64,000 bases of DNA from Datisca glomerata (taxonomy: Eukaryota > Streptophyta > Magnoliopsida > Cucurbitales > Datiscaceae). Shown one piece after another: positions 22,495 to 35,737 of this stretch (positions within the stretch are counted from its first letter, which is position 1; each line of letters starts with the position of its first letter). A program made the position numbers and the translations under genes. The DNA lies in the NCBI GenBank assembly GCA_003255025.1, contig QANY01003970.1:310001-374000 (forward strand). Reading direction: 5' to 3'. The notes under the pieces are model-generated. The model was not told the DNA's origin. It did no database searches and was given only the letters and a program-made list of their open reading frames with translations.

Positions 22495-22919
22495 ACAATC
22501 TTTCACTTGCCCTAAATCAAATGTGGCATATCTCTCAACCACATATTTCTCACATGACCCTCAAACGACTTCGTTGGAAGTGTATTGGTAAAAGAATCAG
22601 CCGAGTTCTGATCAAATGTTATCTTCATAACACTCACATCTCCTCAGCGTACAATCTCTCTTACAAGATGGTATTTCCTCTCAATAGGCTTGCCCTTCTT
22701 GTGACTCCTTGGTTCTTTGAATTAGCTACCGCCTCACTGTTATCACAGTACATGATTAGTGGCTCATCCATATCTAAAACTATTTCCAAATTAGTATGGA
22801 ACTTTTTAAACTTTTCTTTCGCAGCTTCACAAGCCGCTATATATTCGCTTCCACGGTTGAATCTGTATTTGATTGTTTAATACTTCTCTAGACTACAACT
22901 CATCCACTTAGGGTGAATA

Positions 22920-25900
22920 CTGATCCACACGTCAATTTTTTATTGTTCGTATCCGATTGAAAATTAGAATAAGTATACCAGTAGGGTTCAAGTCTCCTCT
23001 TGAATAAACAAGTATATAATTTCTCTTTCTCTGATGATACTTGAGCATGTGCTTTACCGTAATCCAGTGTTCAAAACTAGGATTTGATTTATAACGATTG
23101 AAAATTCCTACTATGTAATAGATGTCTGGTCCCGTACACAATATGACATACATGAGATTCTCGACTGCTGAAGCATAATGAACATTTCTCACATCATCTT
23201 CCTCCTGAGGTGTCTTAGGACACTACTTCTTATAAAGGATAATTCCATGCCTGGTCAGTAATTGACCTTTCTTGGAATTTTCCATAGAGAATCTTTCTAA
23301 TACCTTATCAATATAAGACGCTTGAGAAAGTGTTAAGAGCTTGTTCGAACAAATCTTTCATTTAGAATTTCTCAGCTAACCACTTCTTTATTTTTGATAA
23401 AATTTCCACATCATTACCAATGACTAGAATATCGTCTATGTAAAGAATTAAGAAAGCCACATTCTTGTATTTAATGTATTTATATACACAAACTTCGTCA
23501 ACATTTTATTTGAAACCATATGTTTTAATAGTTTCACCAAGGGTACGATTCCAACATATGGATGTCTTCTTTAATCCATAAATAGATTTAAGCAACTTGC
23601 ATACCTTCTGATATTGTTCCTTTTTCACGAACCCTTCTGGTTGCATCATATAGATGATTTCTTCAAGAGATCCATTAAGAAAGGCTATTTTGACAACCAT
23701 TTGTCATATTTAATAGTCTAAACTAGCCTATGGATAAAAGAATATGAATGGATTTTAGCATGGCAATGAGAGAGAATGTCTCTTCTTAATCAAATCATTT
23801 CCTTTGAGTATAACTTTTGGCTACTAGCCCTGCCTTGAAATTCTCTACTTTCACAAATGCACATCTTTTCTTTTCAAAAATCCATTTATATCCAATGGGC
23901 CTGACTTCTTCAGGTGGATTTACAAGTTCCCATGCAAAATTGGGATACATCGATTTCATTTCTTTGTTCATGAAATCTTATCATTTCTCCTTTTTAGGAT
24001 CTTCCATTGCCTCTTTAAAGGTTAATGAATCGTCATTACCAGTGTCTAACACTAGGATATGTGCCTCATGTTCATAGCAAATGGGTTGTCTAACAACCCT
24101 CCCACTACGGCATTGCATCGGGGTTTACAAAATAGGAACAATGGTTTCTATGGTTTGTCATCTATGACTTATGATGAAGATGGTCTGATCTCATCATATG
24201 TGAGTTCTTCAAGAACTACTTTACTTCGAGGTTTATAATTTACCATATAGTCGTGTTCAATGAAAGTAGCATTTGTCTATCCAAACATTTATTTATCATT
24301 TTGACTATAAAAGTAACCACCTCTTGTTTCTGGAGTAGAGCCAACAAATATACACATTTCAGAACTTGAGTCTAACTTTTCAGTCTTAGGTCTAAGAACA
24401 TGAGTCAAACACCCACATATACAAAAATGATACAAACTAGGTTTGGAGCCATTCCATAACTCTAAATGTTTCTTGCTTACAGACTTAGAAGGAACTACTT
24501 TCAAAATGTAAGTTGTCGTTTGAGGTACATATCCCCATAATCTGAGTGGTAATGATGAGTAGCTTAACATCGACCTAACAATATCTAATAATATTTTGTT
24601 TCTCCTTTCCGAAACACCTTTTGTTGTGGCATTCTAGGTGCTGTCAGTTGGGATAGAATGTCATACTCAAGTAGGTAATCCTTGAATTCTAAATCCAAGT
24701 ATTTACCACCTCAATCTGATCGAAGTGTTTTCATAGATTTATCTAATTGTTTTTCAGCTTCTACTTTGAAGTCTTTAAACTTTCCAAAAGTTTCAAACTT
24801 TCTTTACATTAGGTAAGTATAATTGTATCTTGAGTAATCGTCAATAAAAGTGATGAAATACTCATACCCACTTCTAGCTTGTATATTGATTGGTCCGCAA
24901 ACGTCAGTATGTACTGGCTCAAGTGGTACTTTGGCTCTTTGACCTTTTACAGAAAAATATCTCTTGGTCCTTTTACCCTCTAGACATGATTCACAAACAG
25001 GAAGAGTTCTAACTTTTAGTTCACTCAAAGCACCATGCGTTGTTAGACGGTTTATTCTGTCAAGATTAATATGTCATCTTCTTGAGAAACCTTTTGTCGT
25101 TTGTTACTTTTTAGATTTTCTATTTTAAATAATTTTGAATTATTTAATGTTTGTTTAGTTGGTTTAAGCATATAAAATCCGTTTGAAACTTTTGCATGAC
25201 ATAGATTGAAACCATTCTTTGACATAACAAACATATTATTACAGAAGGAAATTTCAAAATTTTATTCATGCAACAAAGATAAAGAAATTAAATTTCTAGA
25301 AATCTCAAAATAAAATAAACATTAATCAAAACAAGAAATTTATTTCAAAAATTTAAATGGACTATTCCTAATGCTTTTACTGAAACGAGCGCACCACAAT
25401 CAACTCTCATTATCACCTCACCATCGGCAAGCTCCATTGAAGAATAAAGTATCTGCAAAGAAGAACAAATATGGTTAGTGGCCCTTGAATCTGTAATCCA
25501 GGATGACAAATCATTTTTCACTAAATAAGCTTCAAGTACAAGTAAATCAAATTTACCTTTCTTTTTTCAGCTCGGAGAGATACTTGTTACAGTTTCTCTT
25601 CCAGTGACCTTCAACTACACAATGGAAATATTTTTCTTTGGGTTCTTTCTTCTTGGAGTTATTGTCTTTCTTGTTCTCCTTGGCCTTAGATGACTTCTTG
25701 GCTTTCTTTCCTTTCTTATCCTTACCATTTTCCTTTCTATTGTTCTTCTTCCTTTTCTAACTTTTATCTTTAGAGGAAGAAGGCTTTCAATCAGCAACAT
25801 TTGTCTCACCCTCTTTGGTCATACTCTTATTGAGTGACTCAAAAATCTGTAGTTCATTCAATAATTTAGTCATGTTGAATTACAACTTGTTCATAACATA

Positions 25901-26414
25901 GTTGGTAGTGAACATAGAAAAAGCGAGTGTGAGTGATTCAAGTATAATGCTAACTTGAGTTCGTTCATCAATGATAGCCCCATGTACTTCTATTCCATGC
26001 ATTATGTTGATCATGTTCTCACACATAAATACTTTTCTCTAACTTTGTATTCATATAGTTTCTAGTAGCTTAATGATGACTTTGATCAAATTGCTATCCA
26101 AACATGGCCTAAAGAGATTCCATAATCTCATAAGCAGTTTCAATGCTTTCGTGTTTAGTTCGAAGAACATCATTCATGCTAACAAGCATGTAGCACTTGG
26201 CCTTATTGTTGGACTAAATTCAAGCATCATATTTGTCCCGAATATTTTTCAGTGCATTGGCAGCGGACTCTTCAAGATATTCCTCAGTAAGGAAAAACTT
26301 GTATTTCTCATATATTAGCATCAAATTCAAATTTGATTTCCATGTTATAAAGTTATCACCATTGAGTTTTTCGAGTGCAAGTAAAGCAGTAATAGAGTTG
26401 CTTATGGTAGACAT
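22920..26414 (-). pseudogene. Copia gag-pol of the nested element, inactivated
   Basis: gag starts at 26414 (MSTISNSITALLALEKLNGD) and is broken by stops. A zinc-knuckle-like YFHCVVEGHWKRNC near 25620 has lost its first Cys to Tyr. The protease region near 25500 reads WITDSRATNHICSS, so the catalytic D-S/T-G is D-S-R. Integrase is recognised by VCESCLEGKRTKR, VHTDVCGPI, YFITFIDDYSRY and, with a stop replacing the Arg, RSD-GGKY. Reverse transcriptase reads AFLNGSLEEIIYMMQPEGF, KSIYGLKKTSICW and LYIDDILVIGND, with the YxDD box still intact. The RNase H-side region is at 22932-23192 (VENLMYVILCTGPDI). Frameshifts and stops occur throughout, so no polyprotein can be made. Confidence 0.88.
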
Positions 26415-27948
26415 CAAAAAGTGAAAGAAATAAATGCGATGCATGAATACAACATATAAAACACATAAACTTAACAATTATTAATCCACGATAAGATAAC
26501 CTAACATTTAATGTGTTGCCTTAGGGTCAGTTATATTAATTTTAAATTATCTATGAAACATTTTCATCCTTATTAATTTAAATTTATAATATCTCATATT
26601 TTCTCTTTTAATAATAAGGTAACGTTTATTTGGTCAAGTCACAATTACCTACTTCAAAGCTTAATTGTGACTTTGTGAGTGTAACCCATTATTTCAAAAT
26701 CCATGACTTAATTTAGAAAATATCGCCTTATGGTCGGTCAAATCTAAAATATATCCCTTAATCATATCTTTAAAGAAGCCAACCTTGATATTGATATAGT
26801 TTGAAACCTTTCATAAGGGGACAAAGACAAAGTCGTCTCGAGACCTTCACCATATTTGACGTTGTTGTACTAAGAATAGAGATCATAGTTCACATTGACA
26901 TGTCAACCTTCTCTCACTCACTTTTTTAAAATAAATGTGTTTCTACTTAACTATTCATTAATTCCAAATTAATTATTAGTTATAACCCTATGAATGTAAA
27001 AAATTAATTATTAATCCAATCTAATTGGACTAAGTTTATTTAACCTTAAAAGGAGTCTAAGACTAATTTAGGTGAACTTCAAAAATTAATTAATAGATTA
27101 CATTCATCTAACTTTAATAATAATAATAATAAATTTAATTAAAGTTGGTTATCATAAGAGCCTAACTAAATGCATGCCTTTAGTGTGGTGTGATTATCAA
27201 GTTTTAAATTAAAACTTAGTAGTTTACATGCAATTGATTTCGTAAAACAATTCATATAAACATTTACGATAATCCTAATAAATTATGTTTCTACAAATGA
27301 TATGCATGATTAAATAAAATTGTGTGGGGTTTCATGTATGACATGTGATTGACTAATGTATGATCATGTTATTAATCAAATCAATAAAAATGTATTTAAA
27401 TGAATACAAGAAATAAATAAATGATGAATCGAGTGACTATTGGATATTTTTAAATTTATAGCCTTTGAAAAATAGAAAAAAAATGTAAAGCGGGCTCAGT
27501 AACACATATTTCAAAATATGCTCCTTCTCCATTAGAGACTCATCTTCTGAATCTTCTGAATTCCCGCCGGCGATGGTAGAGGGACAGTCCCGCTGCCTCC
27601 GCCGTTGTCACTTCCGATGTCTTACGGTGGCAGCGGGACAATCATGTCGCTGCCGCCGGTGGAGTTCTGGAACTCCTCCTCCTTTTGTACTTCGTATCAG
27701 TCTCGTGAGTTCTTCCTCTTCTTGCGTACGAAAATTTTACACCATAATATTCGAAATAAAATTACAAAAATCATATACCGAAAATGGCCTATACAAGATC
27801 TAAAGAAAATAGAACAAAGCCTAAACCTAAAAGTCACCATACAATTAACGATCATCATTAACCATACATTAAAAAAATAAACCATTCATTCATTCATATG
27901 TATAAATATATATATGATAATGTAAGAAAACTCACACAACATTTAATG

Positions 27949-28001
<53 letters not shown>

Positions 28002-28019
28002 AACCCTCTGATACAACTT
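26415..28019 (-). other. Long 5' leader of the nested Copia element with a GC-rich island
   Basis: About 1.6 kb separates the primer-binding site from the gag ATG. Most is A+T-rich, but about 27560-27720 is strongly G+C-rich (CCGCCGGCGATGG, CGCTGCCGCCGGTGG). A (TA)n run sits beside the primer-binding site. Short ORFs across the GC-rich patch in both directions have no recognisable domain. Long leaders with GC-rich stretches occur in some plant Copia lineages, so this may be ordinary for the family. Confidence 0.6.
27951..27999. repeat. (TA)n microsatellite in the Copia leader
   Basis: About 24 TA dinucleotides next to the primer-binding site at 28005-28016. The Ile/Tyr-repeat ORFs on both strands are products of it. 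Confidence 0.95.
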
Positions 28020-30061
28020 TGTCGAAACANATCAGATATGCAGCGGAAGAATTTTTAATTATTGAAAGGTTTGATACAAGACCACATGTCCCAAATTTTT
28101 TTTTTGTGAAAAAACAATTTTCCACACAGATCCATTATATATCTATACATTAAATCAATAGACATTCAAAGTAAAGATCTTTACTTCTTGAAGTCTATCA
28201 AGCATCCTCGCTATCTTCTAGTATAAAACAACAAACATCTAATTTCATGAAGAACGGACTTGTGAGATTCACACCAAGATCTTTCAAACCAATCCTCAAA
28301 GGCACTAGGACGTGTGTGAGCACATAGAAAGAATAAACAATAACAATTTTCTATTTCTAGATATACTTCACACATGAGATCTAGAGATTTGTAGAATGAC
28401 TTTTATGATAGAACTCTGATGAAAAATTAGAGAATTCGCAGAATTTCAATTATTAATTGATTGATTAATTGATTAATAAGGTCAATAAAAAATTATCTAT
28501 TTATATTCTTGGTCCAGTCTCATTAGGTTTAGGTTTTAATAAAATAATAAAACTATTTACAAATGTAGCACTGTAGTGTCGTGCGGCACTGAGTGTGTCA
28601 TGTGCCAATCAATGCTCCAACACAATGATTGGTGTGTGGTAGTCTAAACTGCCACATGGCAATTTTTTATTTTATTATTTTATTTAATCAGGCAAATATC
28701 TATGTATTATTTCAAATAAACATATATATATCATTTAATTCAAAAATTAATTTATCTAATAAAACTTATCAACTAACTTATCTATTAATTCAAAATTAAT
28801 TGATCAGTTAATTCAAAATTAAATTATTATCTTATAATAATCTAATATTATTTAATTTTATAAATTAAATATATTGTCTCAATATCGATTTATTCATAAC
28901 TAATCAATATAAATATTAATTAATCAATATTTTTGAAGAAAAATATTAATTAATTCTCAATTAACTAATGGCATATAATTATCTTATAATTATATATTTA
29001 CCTTGAAAACTCAATTCATTTTGCCAACTAGTCATTTTCTTATGTCTTGAAACATTCACACTCTAGTAGGTGTAGTACAGAGGTGGATTGGAGATCATGG
29101 ACCCATAATTCTAAGCTCCATTAAACTAGATTATTAATTAAATTCTTTAATTAAATAATATTATTTAATTAATTTCATTATTACTCAACTATAAATATGG
29201 AATTGCCCTCTTAGTAATTACAGAATATACTAACAGAGTAATCTCGTGTAGTCCATTGATATAATCACTTCATGTAATTTTGTCTTCCAACTATTAGTTC
29301 GTAAAATAGAGCTGGTCAAAATTACCATTTGCCCTTTTAATTACCTATTGATCCTTAAGTACCATTAATTCACTAGTGAATGTTTAATTTATAACTATAT
29401 TATAAATTTGAGCTCAATAAACATTCAGTCCCAGAATTCAGTGAAGGGAACCAATATACGATCCATTTGAAAAGCTTGGATTTCAAATATTGTAAGATCA
29501 TGTTCCTAGCCATCCATATCATTGAATCTCCAAAATAACAGTCACTTGCCTGTTTTACAAAGAAAACTTTAACGAGTGAATCAAAAAATTCAGTAGACAT
29601 GTATATGAGTTCATGATTATTCAAGATTTAGACTGATCTACATATGATAATCTGATTGATGTGTATTAAATCTGATGATAAATGATGAGTTTAAGATATT
29701 AGTTTACATCGGTTTTGTCCTATATAATCTAATTATATAAAGTACATTCACTAATATGTCTATCCATTTCAGCGATCTGGATCCAGATCACGTGATTTAA
29801 AATACTTAGTGAACCATACTAGTAACCAATCATTAAAGATTTCATACTTTAATATATTACATTCTATTTTCTTCATTATCTATGATCTTAATTTTTGTTG
29901 TCTAATAAAAGATCATAATCTTATTAAAGAATATAGAATTTTTAAATATTTATATTAATTATTTAATAATAATTCAGAGAATACAATTATAAGAAAAATG
30001 TGTTTTTTATTAATTTTTAAATAAAATATCTTTACGCATGATTTGAGGGCATTATGCCCCA
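28020..30061 (-). repeat. 5' LTR of the nested Copia element
   Basis: About 2,042 bp, starting TGTCGAAACAN and ending TATGCCCCA on the plus strand, with the element's primer-binding site just outside its left edge. An undetermined base at 28030 falls where the two LTRs differ in length, so a few bases may be missing from the assembly. Confidence 0.9.
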
Positions 30062-31790
30062 TCAGTATCATTGGAGGTGCAGGAAGGACAAAATTGTAAG
30101 CCTTTGTTTTGCAGATGACCTTATGATCTTTTGCAAAGGAACTACTCAAGCTATTAAGGTTGTTATGGAGGGTCTAGACCTATTTAGTGCTCTCTCAATC
30201 CTAAACCCTAATGTTTTCAAGAGTTCTATTTTTTTTTTCTCTACTGTGAGTGAGGAAGAACAAGACAGCATTCTTACTGTTACTGGCTTCTCCAAAGGTA
30301 CTCTCGCTGTCATATATCTTGCCGTACCTCTTATCTATACTAAATGGAATAAATCCAATTATGAGATTTTCGTTGATAACATAATTAGCAGAACTAAATC
30401 TTGGGAGAACAAGCTCTTAACCTTTGCTGACAGGTTACAACTGATTAGATCCATTCTGACTACAATTCAAAGCTACTTGAGCAGTTTATTTATTCTGTCT
30501 AAAACGTAATGAAGATTATTAATAAAGCTCTGAGAAATTTCCTCTGGACTAGTAAGACTTATTAGTGTGTTGGTGCTAAGGTTGCTTGGAAGCAAGTGGT
30601 TACCCATTTATGTGTAGGTTGCCTGAACTTGAAAGATTTAACTGTCTAGAATGTTGCTGCTGTTTCTAGGCATTTCTGAAATCTTGTGAGGAGGGATAAG
30701 GATTCTTTATGGGTAGCCTGGTATGACCAAACTTGCTCAAGGGTCACTCAATCTTTACTGTAAAGATGGGTGCAGTCCCTTTCCTAGTCTTGGAGGAAGC
30801 TCATTAGCTTAGAGAGAAGCTTGCTCATTTATGTAGACTAAATATTGGCAATGGTAACTCTACTACCCTTTTCACTGCACCTTAGCATCAAGATGACATC
30901 CTTCTGCAAAGATTTGGTATTGGATTTGTCAACAATTCTAGTCTTAGACTTAACTGTCCGGTTTCTACTCTTATTAGAAAGGGTGCCAGGTGTTGGCCTA
31001 ACAGTGAAACTGAGATGCACTTCCATTCTAGGAATAGCATCCCAACATGGCCTTACCTTCTCTAGGGGAGTACCAATGGAGCTGGACTGCAAGCAACAAT
31101 GGTCGATTCTCCATTAGTGCCACATACAATAACCTTTCTATTCATCTGGAACATGTTTATTGAGCTAACATTGTCTGATTTAATGGCAATATCCCTAAAT
31201 GTGCCTTTATCCGCTGGCTTGCTTTACTGAATAAGCTTAACACTAAACACAAGATCTCCCAATGGAACCGAATTATGAATTCTGATTGTCTTTTCTGTAT
31301 TGGTGGTGTTGAATTTGTTTAGCACCTTTTGTACTTGTTCTTTTACTAGACAGATTCTGGACCCTTTGTTATGCAGGTGTGACATCTTCTTCATGCCTAA
31401 CTCTAGGAATGTCCTCATTCAGAAGCTACAACAGTACAATGGATCTAAGACTTACTCTTCTTTAAACTATATAAGCTTGTCATTTCTTCATTTGTTTACT
31501 CTTTGTGGTTAGAAAAGAATAGGAGAGTATTTTTGGGTAATGTCGTGGACTCTATTAATCTCTAGGAAAATTATCTTTATCGTTAAAGAGAGAATAATTT
31601 TCATTAATAAGAATAGAAATCTCAATTTAGAGATGATAATATGTTAGAGAGATGGATGTAATTTATTTTCTTTGTTATGTATTCTTTTTTATTTTGGAGT
31701 TTGTAGTCCTAAAATATAACCCTTGTAATAGAGTAATACTTTTTGTTAATATATTTTGACCTTTTGGCCAAAAAAATTAGCTTAAAAAAA
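30062..31790 (+). pseudogene. L1 LINE ORF2, 3' portion (reverse-transcriptase motif C onward)
   Basis: Continues the LINE broken at 20474. Joining across TCAGT gives TTIPSFQ-YHWRCRK in one frame. The catalytic box follows as SLCFADDLMIFCKG (30093-30135), then the fingers/thumb region (FSKGTLAVIYLAVPLI, SRTKSWENKLLTFADRLQL) to a stop at 30507. Decayed thumb (INKALRNFLWTS) and zf-RVT-like sequence (NIPKCAFIRWLALLNKL, near 31190) extend to about 31400. The end carries TTGGCCAAAAAAATT near 31768-31782, consistent with a LINE 3' tail. Numerous stops and shifts are present. Confidence 0.82.
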
Positions 31791-32015
31791 ATTAGGGTGA
31801 AATATAAGATTGTACTTTTCCACTTTAAATATGAATATGTTAAAAATCACACTAGATAAAATGATGATCATATAACTATACGAGATCATTAGAAAAATGT
31901 TAATCAAAATAATTATTATATAAACCATGCATTGCAGGGATATATATGTATATAGTAAGAATTGTTTTTACGTTTAATAAGTTTACATTGGAAAAGCAAA
32001 GCTAAACAAAAAAAT

Positions 32016-32077
32016 TCCGCAGCCGGAAGTTGAGCCCGGATTTCAACATTCGGAAATTGCCAATGAGCTACTGCGGA
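32016..32077 (-). pseudogene. tRNA-like sequence with polymerase III features (tRNA pseudogene or SINE head)
   Basis: On the minus strand the sequence starts TCCGCAG and ends CTGCGGA, a perfect 7-bp acceptor-like stem. TAGCTCATTGGC follows the first strand and resembles an A box. CCGGG-CTCAACT-TCCGG just before the last strand forms a 5-bp stem with a 7-base loop, like a T arm with a degenerate B box. Seven T residues begin two bases after the structure, as in a polymerase III terminator. At 62 bases it is about 10 short of a full tRNA and has no convincing D-stem closure or anticodon arm, so it cannot be a working tRNA and no amino acid is assigned. A chance inverted repeat is the alternative. 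Confidence 0.4.
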
Positions 32078-32099
32078 TTTGGTTACAATGCTTAACAAC

Positions 32100-34940
32100 T
32101 TTTTAATATTACTCGTATCAAATATATTTTCAAACTTTTAATACAATCTCAATCATATTTTTGTTTTATATTTGTAAGTGAAACATTAAAGAATAATATA
32201 ATAACTTTATATGATAATTTATCCCAATTCTTTATTTTATTCCTGTCAAAGATTGTCACGTTGCTTAAGGAGGTATTTTATTTATCAAGTCATTGTTTCT
32301 ATAATACATGTCATTATTTTCATAAGATCAATAGAATATACAAATGAGAAATTAAGGGGAGAAGCTTTTTTGGGCGTATTTGTCCACCCAATATAAAATC
32401 TAACTTCAAATTTACACTTATAACATAGTATATATAAATGGGGTTAACATGGCTTTTGTAGATAAAAATTGCTTCAACTATTTCATGAAGTCTTTAAGGA
32501 ATACATGTTAAAATTAAAACGCTTGCATTTTGTTAAGGAATAAAATAAATGTTAAATTTGCAGTTTAAAAGATAACTAATAATTCTAGATTAAAATATGA
32601 TCGACACTTCAACTGTCTAGACAATATTATCCGAACTGTTTTTAGATTTCTTAAATTGCACTCTACGCGTCTAATAATTGGATGTTTTAAATTAATTATA
32701 TACTCTATTGAATTAATATTCACTACAATTCATATATTTTTGTGTACTTACTTCTGTTACCATTGATAACTTAAATTCATTAAATATCATACCTTAGCAT
32801 ACATGAATTGAGAAAAAGACACATGAAAAAACATAAAAATGAATTAAATATAAATTTATTAGCTAAACATCTTACTAAAAAATAGAGTTTGAAGTAACTA
32901 CATAGATATAGTAGTTAAATCATAAAATCTTACATGTTTTTAATGAATTTTACAATCACCCAATGCTCTATACACTTATTTTTGCACAATCCTTAACTAT
33001 TATATCATAAATATTTTTTACACCTTTTGGGATAATACTTTAGATTATTTTAATTAAATTGTTATTGTTTAGTTTATTACGTACAACATAAATCTTAATA
33101 ATTAGTATAAAAAAAGCGAAGTGATGATTCCCAAATCTTAAATGTTTCTTCTAATTCAATGAACGACCCTCAAATCCTCTCAATTTATAAATCTCTTAAT
33201 TTTAGAGGCAAACCAGATCATGTGATCAACCCCCAAAATATTGTATATCGTTGACATTTTGAGTTTTTCTTTTCGCATTAACTACGTTAACCATAATTTA
33301 AACATAATGAGAGAACATCAAGCCACATATCAGTAGGCTGATTGCAAAACAAACAAATAATAACATAATTTTTCAATTGATGACAATGGCATGTTTAACA
33401 TGGATGTAGAAGTATATTGCAAAAGAATATCTTTTAGGTCATGTGCTTAACAATTAAGGATCTAAGTACACGGAATACACACAGAGTAGAAAATAGAAAT
33501 AGAAGCTTGTAGCATACAAAAGTTAAGTGGAAGGTTGAGATTCTAATTTTGCATAATAATTCACATAAAGATGGCCTCCATTCTCCCACCTTCACTAACA
33601 TAAAGGGTGACTTTGAGAGTGAGAGAGCATGAGGATGTTGATTTGATCAGTATGATATCTGGTGGCGGATCTTCCTATCTTCTATTATACAATCCTAACC
33701 TTCTTTTGTTCAGAAAACTTTCTAGTACTCTTCCACTTTCACGTAGATGTCACGTCAGAGTTTTCAGAGTATTTTAAGTTTTCATTTATCTAGATCAAAA
33801 ATCAAAGTATTAATAAATATAGAAAATATGATAATATTAAATTTAAACTCGAGAAATTAGCGATGAAAGGTAAATTATTAGAAGAATTGCAGAAGGAAAA
33901 ATTAAATAATAAAAAAAGTATTCATGTGGTTTGTGACTTGAAAACGAGTTTTTTTTTTAAATATTTATTATTTTTCAAAAGAGATCGAGGTAAATAATAT
34001 CTTATAGTTTGTTTTAATAATTAAATAATTCTCGGCCTGGTTTTAGTAATTAAATATAGCTCCCCTGCCCTTAGTGGCTCAATGTGATGGATACAAAATA
34101 TATATTTTCTCAATTAATATCTCACTATTTCTTGATCTAATCATTTTAAATTTTGAGGGAAGAAATATTTTAAAAATATTCTCATACATTGATATACATA
34201 ATTTATAATTTAGAAGCAAATAAATTGAGAATATAATATATAATACCGGTCAGCATGATTTTCTTACCAAAAAAGAAAAGTTGTCATTTTAGAAAGAAAA
34301 ATTTTGTATGAACTTACAGGCAGGCTGTAATGAAATTAAAATGAGTGCCTCTTAAACGAAGATAAAATACACGAAATGTTAATATCATTTATCCAAAAAA
34401 TTTAATACCAAAAACTTGTTTAGTAGTTGAATATAATTATATAAGAAACATTTTAGTATAAATTTTGTGAAAATGTTATTTTGAAAACAAAATCAGTTAA
34501 ACTAGAATACATACTTGGTCAACTTATTATTTTTATATATTTTTTTACTTAAAAACAGAAGAAGAAAAGAAGACAATGCAAAATAGAGTTTACATAATTT
34601 TTATTTTCTTTCACCTGAAATTCTGAAGGCCAGATAGTATCCAATAATTAGTGGGAGTGGGGGAGATCCTCGAGGATATGTTGTGAATTGCTTTTGAAAA
34701 TACACTATTTTATTCAATTAGGTTTGTGTCCACAACCACAAATTATTTTCTCATGTGATTCTTCAACATTTGTTTGTACGTGGACTCTTTACCTCTCTGA
34801 CAAACTCAAAGCCTAAGGTTAAAGCTGGGTATTAATTGCCACATGAATGGATGACAATGACTACTCATACCTTCCACTTGATCAAGAATTTTTTTCTTGC
34901 GCACCTTGATAGAGTTTTCTAATCTCTTATTTTATATTTA
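32100..34940. other. A+T-rich non-coding stretch
   Basis: No domain-bearing ORF, terminal repeat or RNA gene recognised. The slightly less A+T-rich patch at about 33560-33770 and the patch at 34620-34870 show no coding pattern. Confidence 0.5.
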
Positions 34941-35647
34941 AATATCATTTAGTTCGCCCAGTCGTATTTTATAATCATATTATAATTTTTTTATAATTAA
35001 ATTATCATTTTATTTAGAGTAATTCATAAATTAGGTTATATTTCTAATTTACATGTAATGATAGTCAATATTTATTTTAGAGAATTGAATTAAAACAGAA
35101 AATAGAAACAATCGTAATTTACAATGTAATTACAATTCTAGTATTAAATAAAATTACTTCCATCCCTCATATGAAATATAAAGTAAAAACCACTTCTTTC
35201 TCTCATTTTACTAATTTAATTAAATTAATTTTATTAAATTTTAATTTAATATTATTAATTTATTTAAATAAAAATTAAAAATTAAAATTAATGCTAAAAT
35301 TTCACGTTAAGAATTTTTTTTCAGTATATCTCTTATTTTTTTAATTTAGTCTAGTATATTAATCTATTTAAATATTAATAAAAATTAATATTAAATTACA
35401 CGTGAAAATATTTTTTTACATAATATATGACTAAAATGACATGTAAATAATTTATTGTTATCTACACAAATTTACAATAAAAGTTGACACATACCAAGTA
35501 TAGTAATAATAAATTTCCACATATCATTCCATAGATTACAATGCACAACTAAACATGAATCATATTTTACAAGCAATTGAATTGTTGTAATGAATTGTCA
35601 GTAATTGAATTGCGATGATCATTCTAGATTGTCGAACCAAACTGCTG
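34941..35647. mobile_element. A+T-rich inverted-repeat DNA element, copy B
   Basis: The left end CATTTAGTTCGC and the complement of the right end CAGTTTGGTTCGAC are imperfect inverted repeats. The interior shares TACAATGTAATTACAATTCTA, ACATAATATATGAC, ATAGATTACAATGCACAACT and ACAAGCAATTGAATT with copies A and C. It is uninterrupted, about 707 bp, and non-coding. No target duplication is recognised. Confidence 0.6.
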
Positions 35648-35737
35648 CTAAAGGTAAATACTTTTTAATCTACTAACTTTCATAATTGGAACAAAGTAGT
35701 CCATTACATTGGATTTAGTCATTCAATTAATCTTTAT

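Larger units (their letters stand above)
20475..30061 (-). mobile_element. Complete but inactive Copia LTR retrotransposon nested in a LINE (9.6 kb)
   Basis: LTRs of about 2.0 kb bound the element at 20475-22494 and 28020-30061, in the same orientation. They start TG and end CA on the plus strand and are flanked by the 5-bp duplication TCAGT. The genes run on the minus strand, so the right LTR is the 5' LTR. Inside it is a primer-binding site (minus strand TTGTATCAGAGG, 28005-28016), then a 1.6-kb leader, gag, protease, integrase, reverse transcriptase and RNase H in Copia order. The purine-rich AGTGAAAGATTGT abuts the left LTR. The LTRs differ at many positions and by small indels, so the insertion is not recent. 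Confidence 0.93.

Noticed and set aside
27950..28153. ORFs with long Ile/Tyr repeats on both strands
   Set aside because: They are translations of a (TA)n microsatellite next to the Copia primer-binding site.
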